A DNA stretch of 51,511 nucleotides, from assembly GCA_001917585.1 (NCBI GenBank), contig MNEG01000038.1:1-51511 (forward strand), read 5' to 3'. This document shows, one piece after another, positions 48,363 to 51,511 of the stretch (position 1 is its first letter; each line of letters starts with the position of its first letter). A model generated the notes under the pieces. It was not told the DNA's origin, did no database searches, and worked only from the letters and a program-made list of their open reading frames with translations. The position numbers and the translations under genes were made by a program. Source of the DNA: Candidatus Rokubacteria bacterium 13_1_40CM_68_15. Its GTDB lineage: Bacteria; Methylomirabilota; Methylomirabilia; Rokubacteriales; CSP1-6.

Positions 48363-50018
48363 CTAGAACGCGTCGCTCGCTGCGGCGATCTTCTCGAGGT
48401 CGCCGCGCGTGTACGAGGCCAGGCTCCGGAAGTCCAGATCCACGTAGTTCTTGATCCAGCGCATCGCGATCTTCGCCGACTTCCGGTAACGCTCCTGCAC
48501 CGCGGGATCGGCGGGACGGCGCGCGACGATATCGTTGAGTTCCTCGCCGAGCAGCCGCTTGACCAGCGCGAAATCATGGGCGGGGCCGGGACCCTCGGTC
48601 GTGCGCACGTGGTGGCGGATGCGCTGGGCGATCTGCGCGACCGACATGCGGCCGGTGGCCAGGTCCTCCATGAGCGCGGGATGGACGCCCGGTTTGCCTT
48701 CGAGGCTGTCGATCCCCTTGGCGCCGCGGCCGTTCAGCCAGCCCTCGACGTACTCGATCACCATCCGACAGTTCCGACGCGTGCCGTCGAGCGTGATCGG
48801 GCCCTCGGGCACGTCGATCCGTACGGGGTAGTTCTCGGGTCTGGCCATGGCCGCGGTCGGTCTCCATCCTGACCCGATGAGCTGCTTGAAGGGCGTGGCG
48901 GCCGTCTTCATGTGAAAGATGTGAGCGACCCAGGCGCGGATGAAGCCCTGGCGCGCTTCCCACTCCTTGTCGGCGCGGATCGCCTCGCCGGCGGCGCGGT
49001 TGACCTCGGGATCGGGATTCGGCAGCGCCGTGGCCATGCCCCCGATGGGCACGGCGCTGCGCTTGAGCGAGATGGCGACCAGGCGCCGGAAGATGTTGCT
49101 GAGGAACGGCGTCGTCTTGATGTCGACGCCGAACCGATCCGGCCAGACCGACTTCGCGTCAGCCATCACGTATTCGAAGATGCTCGCCTTGAGATCCCAG
49201 CGCGCGGCGTTGAGCCCGGCCGCGTAGGGCCCGAGCTCGTGGAGCATCTCCTCCATCGCATAGACACAGGGCAACGCCTCGACGAGCACGATGGCCCGGA
49301 TGGTGGCCGTGCGCAGCCAGGGCAGCCTCTCGCGGCTGCGGTCGAAGACGTCGCGGTAGAGGCGCGCTTCCGGCGCGAACTCCAGCTTGGGGAGATAGAA
49401 GTAAATGCCCTGGCCCCGCTCGGCCTGGGCTCGGCCGGCGTGGAACAGCGTCAGCGCGGTGCCGAGGAGCGCGGCGTTGACCGGCGTACCGTCCACGGTG
49501 ACCTCTGGCTCGACCAGGTGGATGCCGCGCTCGCGATGCATGAAGAAGGGCAGCTCGCCGTCGGCCAGGCGGTATTCCTTTTTTCGCTCGGTGTCGACGT
49601 AATAGAGCTCGCGCTGGACGGCGGCAACCCGGTTGTGGGCGGCGCGCACGGTGTCGACGAGCCGGTGTCCACCGGAGTCCTCGTCGTCGTCCAGGTCGCC
49701 CTCGGCGCGCTCGCCCTCGGGTCCGGGATTGAGCGCATTGATGAACATCGACGTGATCGAGCAGGGGCCCGAGATCTCGATGCCCGCCTTCTGGAGGTCG
49801 GCGGGAACGGGCGGCACGCTCCAGTCGCCGGTCGTCGCGGCGCTGGCCGCCGGGTGAGCGGGCAGGACACCTGCGGTGTGCGCCCTGGCCAGGGCCTCGG
49901 CCCGCCAGGCGAGAAGCTCACCGATGCGAGAGGTGAAGCCGTCGTGGAGGTCCACCAGGTAATCGACGAAGGCCGGCGTGAAGAGCGGCGCCGCGCCTTC
50001 TACCGGCGCGAACTTCAC
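48363..50018 (-). CDS. Malate synthase-like protein, divergent active-site loop
   Basis: A 551-aa protein with the malate synthase A fold: IEISGPCSITSMFINALNPG, HLVEPEVTVDGTPVNAALLG, then RTATIRAIVLVEALPCVYAM with catalytic Arg/Glu, GLNAARWDLKASIFEYV (the GRWD motif) and VPIGGMATALPNPDPEVNRA. The enzyme condenses glyoxylate with acetyl-CoA. The block GFIRAWVAHIFHMKTAATPF replaces the usual AWVAHPxL region where the catalytic Asp is found nearby, so substrate use may differ. The start is uncertain: I use GTG 50018, as the upstream frame reads as shadow. No isocitrate lyase gene is in the window. It is divergent from the gene at 50070 with about 52 bp between. Confidence 0.85.
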   Translation of the reverse strand: MKFAPVEGAAPLFTPAFVDYLVDLHDGFTSRIGELLAWRAEALARAHTAGVLPAHPAASAATTGDWSVPPVPADLQKAGIEISGPCSITSMFINALNPGPEGERAEGDLDDDEDSGGHRLVDTVRAAHNRVAAVQRELYYVDTERKKEYRLADGELPFFMHRERGIHLVEPEVTVDGTPVNAALLGTALTLFHAGRAQAERGQGIYFYLPKLEFAPEARLYRDVFDRSRERLPWLRTATIRAIVLVEALPCVYAMEEMLHELGPYAAGLNAARWDLKASIFEYVMADAKSVWPDRFGVDIKTTPFLSNIFRRLVAISLKRSAVPIGGMATALPNPDPEVNRAAGEAIRADKEWEARQGFIRAWVAHIFHMKTAATPFKQLIGSGWRPTAAMARPENYPVRIDVPEGPITLDGTRRNCRMVIEYVEGWLNGRGAKGIDSLEGKPGVHPALMEDLATGRMSVAQIAQRIRHHVRTTEGPGPAHDFALVKRLLGEELNDIVARRPADPAVQERYRKSAKIAMRWIKNYVDLDFRSLASYTRGDLEKIAAASDAF

Positions 50019-50069
50019 GCGTGTCGCTGCAATGGCAGAATGCCACGGCAAAGACGGGAGGAACGCGCC

Positions 50070-50381
50070 ATGGCCACCGTGCTGTTCGTAGTGAAAGCGA
50101 CGATCACGAAGGACCGCGAAGAGGCGTTCAACCGCTGGTACAACGACGAACACGTGCCGCAGGTCTTGCAGTTCAAGGGTGTCGTCAGCGCGCGCCGCTA
50201 CAAGGCCCTGGAGGGCGAAGAGAAATACCAGTACATGGCGGTCTACGAGCTGCAGGACGAGGCGACGTATCGCCGGCTCATGACCTCGGACCACATGAAG
50301 CTCCTCCGCAGCGAGTACGACGCGCACTTCGGCGGTGTGAGCGACCGTGCGCGCTTCGCCTACACGCAGGTCTGGCCATAA
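50070..50381 (+). CDS. Small dimeric alpha/beta-barrel protein (DUF4286/EthD-like)
   Basis: A 103-aa protein starting MATVLFVVKATITKDREEAF, with EAFNRWYNDEHVPQVLQFKG, the WYNDEHVP signature of the EthD/DUF4286-like ferredoxin-fold family, and an end RFAYTQVWP. Such proteins are small dimeric barrels found beside oxygenases and dehydrogenases, often of unclear role. The ATG at 50070 has a GGGAGG site. It is divergent from the malate synthase-like gene. There is no clear catalytic residue set beyond the conserved His and Asp/Glu. Confidence 0.82.
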   Translation: MATVLFVVKATITKDREEAFNRWYNDEHVPQVLQFKGVVSARRYKALEGEEKYQYMAVYELQDEATYRRLMTSDHMKLLRSEYDAHFGGVSDRARFAYTQVWP

Positions 50382-50445
50382 CGGAGCCCCGCGTGCCGAG
50401 GCCAGGCCACCTGCGGTTCGATCCGGGCTCGCGCCGCCCGCTCCA

Positions 50446-50823
50446 ATGACCCGTCGGATCCGCGGCCTTGGCCGCGGGCGAAAGACGCGCCGCACGCTCG
50501 AGCGAGGGGGCACCGGCACTGCCCGCCGTCTCAACACGGAGCTCGGCGGCTGGGCCGGCGTGAGGATCACGCCGATGTTCGGGCGCTGGGGCTACTTCGT
50601 GGGCGAGACGCTGTTCGCATGCTTCCCCGTTCGCGAGAAAGAGCACGACCTCTGGATCCGGCTGCGGCCCGACGAGCAGCGGCGAGCGCTGGCCGCCGGC
50701 GCCCGGCCCCACCGGCGCTTCGGTGGTCGTGGATGGATCGAAGTGAACGTCGAGAGCCCCGCCGACGTGGCCTCCGCGCTGGGCTGGCTGCGCCGGGCCT
50801 ACCGGACCGCCAGCGCAGAGTAG
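50446..50823 (+). CDS. TfoX N-terminal domain-like protein
   Basis: A 125-aa basic protein. After a Lys/Arg-rich N-terminus (MTRRIRGLGRGRKTRRTLER), the pattern ITPMFGRWGYFVGETLFACF followed by HDLWIRLRPDEQRRALAAG matches TfoX N-terminal-domain proteins and related small proteins, whose PMFGG-type motif is near-conserved here as PMFGRW. The family includes competence-linked TfoX, but single-domain versions like this have unknown function. The start at ATG 50446 is chosen to avoid the Arg/Pro-rich shadow upstream. Confidence 0.75.
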   Translation: MTRRIRGLGRGRKTRRTLERGGTGTARRLNTELGGWAGVRITPMFGRWGYFVGETLFACFPVREKEHDLWIRLRPDEQRRALAAGARPHRRFGGRGWIEVNVESPADVASALGWLRRAYRTASAE

Positions 50824-50866
50824 CCGGCATGTCGATTGCGTTACCTCCGACCGGGAGGTGCTTGCC

Positions 50867-51451
50867 ATGGAACAGTATGACTCGGGTTGGAGGCCATGGC
50901 CCGTGGTCTGGAGCGCGGTCGTCGTGGGCGCGCTGGCCGCGCTGGCCGTCGGGCTCATCATCGGTCTGATCGGATTCGCCGTCGGGGCCCATGAGGTCTC
51001 GAAGGCCGCGAGCTGGAAGGGCGTCCGGATGATCACGCTGATCTTCAACGTGGGCGGCGCGTTCTTCGCCTTCGTCGTCGGAGGCTGGGTGGCCGCCCGT
51101 ATCGCGGGCTTCCGCCGCGCCGAGCCGGCCATCATCCACGGGGCGATCGCGTGGCTCGTGACGCTTCCGATTCTGATGTTGCTCGCGGCCACCGGCACGC
51201 TCGCCAACTATGGTGGATGGCTGGGATCGCTCGCCGGCTTCCACGCTACACCGACCGCCGTGCCGTCGTCGACGGACTTGGCGGCGGCGATGCGGAATAC
51301 CGCGCTCTCGACTCTGACCGGAGTGCTGGTAGGCCTGATCGGCAGCGTGATCGGTGGATGGATGGCGTCGGGCGAGCCGATGACGCTGTCGTACTACCGG
51401 CGTCGCGGTCAGGCTCCGATCGAGGAGACCCGGACCCGGCGCGTCGCCTAG
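50867..51451 (+). CDS. Four-helix membrane protein of unknown function
   Basis: A 194-aa protein with four hydrophobic segments: about residues 15-40, 55-78, 88-108 and 140-165, linked by short polar loops, and a basic C-terminus. The segments GGAFFAFVVGGWVAARIAGF and LIGSVIGGWMASG suggest glycine-rich helix packing. I recognise no named family. ATG 50867 follows a GGGAGG site. The remaining 60 nt of the window to 51511 show no further gene. Confidence 0.6.
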   Translation: MEQYDSGWRPWPVVWSAVVVGALAALAVGLIIGLIGFAVGAHEVSKAASWKGVRMITLIFNVGGAFFAFVVGGWVAARIAGFRRAEPAIIHGAIAWLVTLPILMLLAATGTLANYGGWLGSLAGFHATPTAVPSSTDLAAAMRNTALSTLTGVLVGLIGSVIGGWMASGEPMTLSYYRRRGQAPIEETRTRRVA

Positions 51452-51511
51452 ACAATATGGAAGGACCGGCCTGACCTATTGCACAGTCGTGGGTTGTTCC
51501 GGGCAGGAACA

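Noticed and set aside
50405-50425. tRNA T-loop-like sequence GGTTCGATCC
   Set aside because: The bases on either side do not form a 5-bp T stem, and there is no acceptor stem, D arm or anticodon arm in the right places.

Overview
The window is GC-rich bacterial chromosome, probably an uncultivated soil or subsurface lineage. A Rokubacteria or Methylomirabilota-like genome is my best guess, from the GC bias, the frequent GTG starts and the gene mix: a B12-dependent radical SAM protein, a tungsten aldehyde oxidoreductase, a UGSC-type selenoprotein and several 3-hydroxyisobutyrate-dehydrogenase-like genes. This is inference; there is no rRNA or other marker gene. I see no tRNA, rRNA, CRISPR array, insertion sequence, prophage or plasmid function, so it reads as ordinary chromosome packed with short operons, many joined by 4-nt ATGA/GTGA/TTGA overlaps.

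Left part (1-12.1 kb): a 5'-truncated radical SAM gene, small membrane and zinc-ribbon-like proteins, a phospholipase D-type lipoprotein divergent from a site-2 protease, a glycogen-debranching-type glucosidase divergent from a glycosyltransferase, a secreted peptidoglycan-binding protein, and a Gfo/Idh/MocA oxidoreductase broken by an internal deletion. From 10.1 to 15.8 kb lies the mutagenic translesion set imuA-imuB-dnaE2. The dnaE2 gene carries an in-frame insert whose core is a second copy of a 60-bp palindromic repeat that also sits just upstream of the gene.

Middle (15.8-26.6 kb): stress and envelope genes (holin-like and DUF3618-like membrane proteins, a stand-alone LigD polymerase domain, an M48 lipoprotein protease with a 61-aa leader gene, a TraR/DksA zinc finger protein, a BON lipoprotein), an NtrC-type response regulator coupled to a very small histidine kinase, a second site-2 protease in operon with a sugar nucleotidyltransferase-like protein lacking its signature, and an SDR-serA pair behind a perfect 19-bp operator-like palindrome.

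Right part (26.6-51.5 kb): a minus-strand pentose phosphate operon in the order FGGY kinase, 6-phosphogluconolactonase, an RpiB-Pgi fusion, 6-phosphogluconate dehydrogenase (internally deleted as read) and glucose-6-phosphate dehydrogenase. Divergent from it are a small ORF, a UGSC-family selenoprotein with an in-frame TGA and a bacterial SECIS-like hairpin, and a coupled partner gene. Next come a thioesterase, two beta-hydroxyacid dehydrogenases, a GYD protein and a three-part aldehyde:ferredoxin oxidoreductase (polyferredoxin, FAD subunit, W-pterin subunit), then an ATP-grasp protein, a third beta-hydroxyacid dehydrogenase, GNAT, CopC, aldo/keto reductase, NUDIX and VOC genes, a divergent malate synthase and small proteins to the right edge.

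The most notable points are the selenoprotein (33713-34243), the repeat inside dnaE2, the RpiB-Pgi fusion, two genes with short internal frame-breaking deletions, and a dispersed GC-rich hairpin repeat found only between convergent genes.
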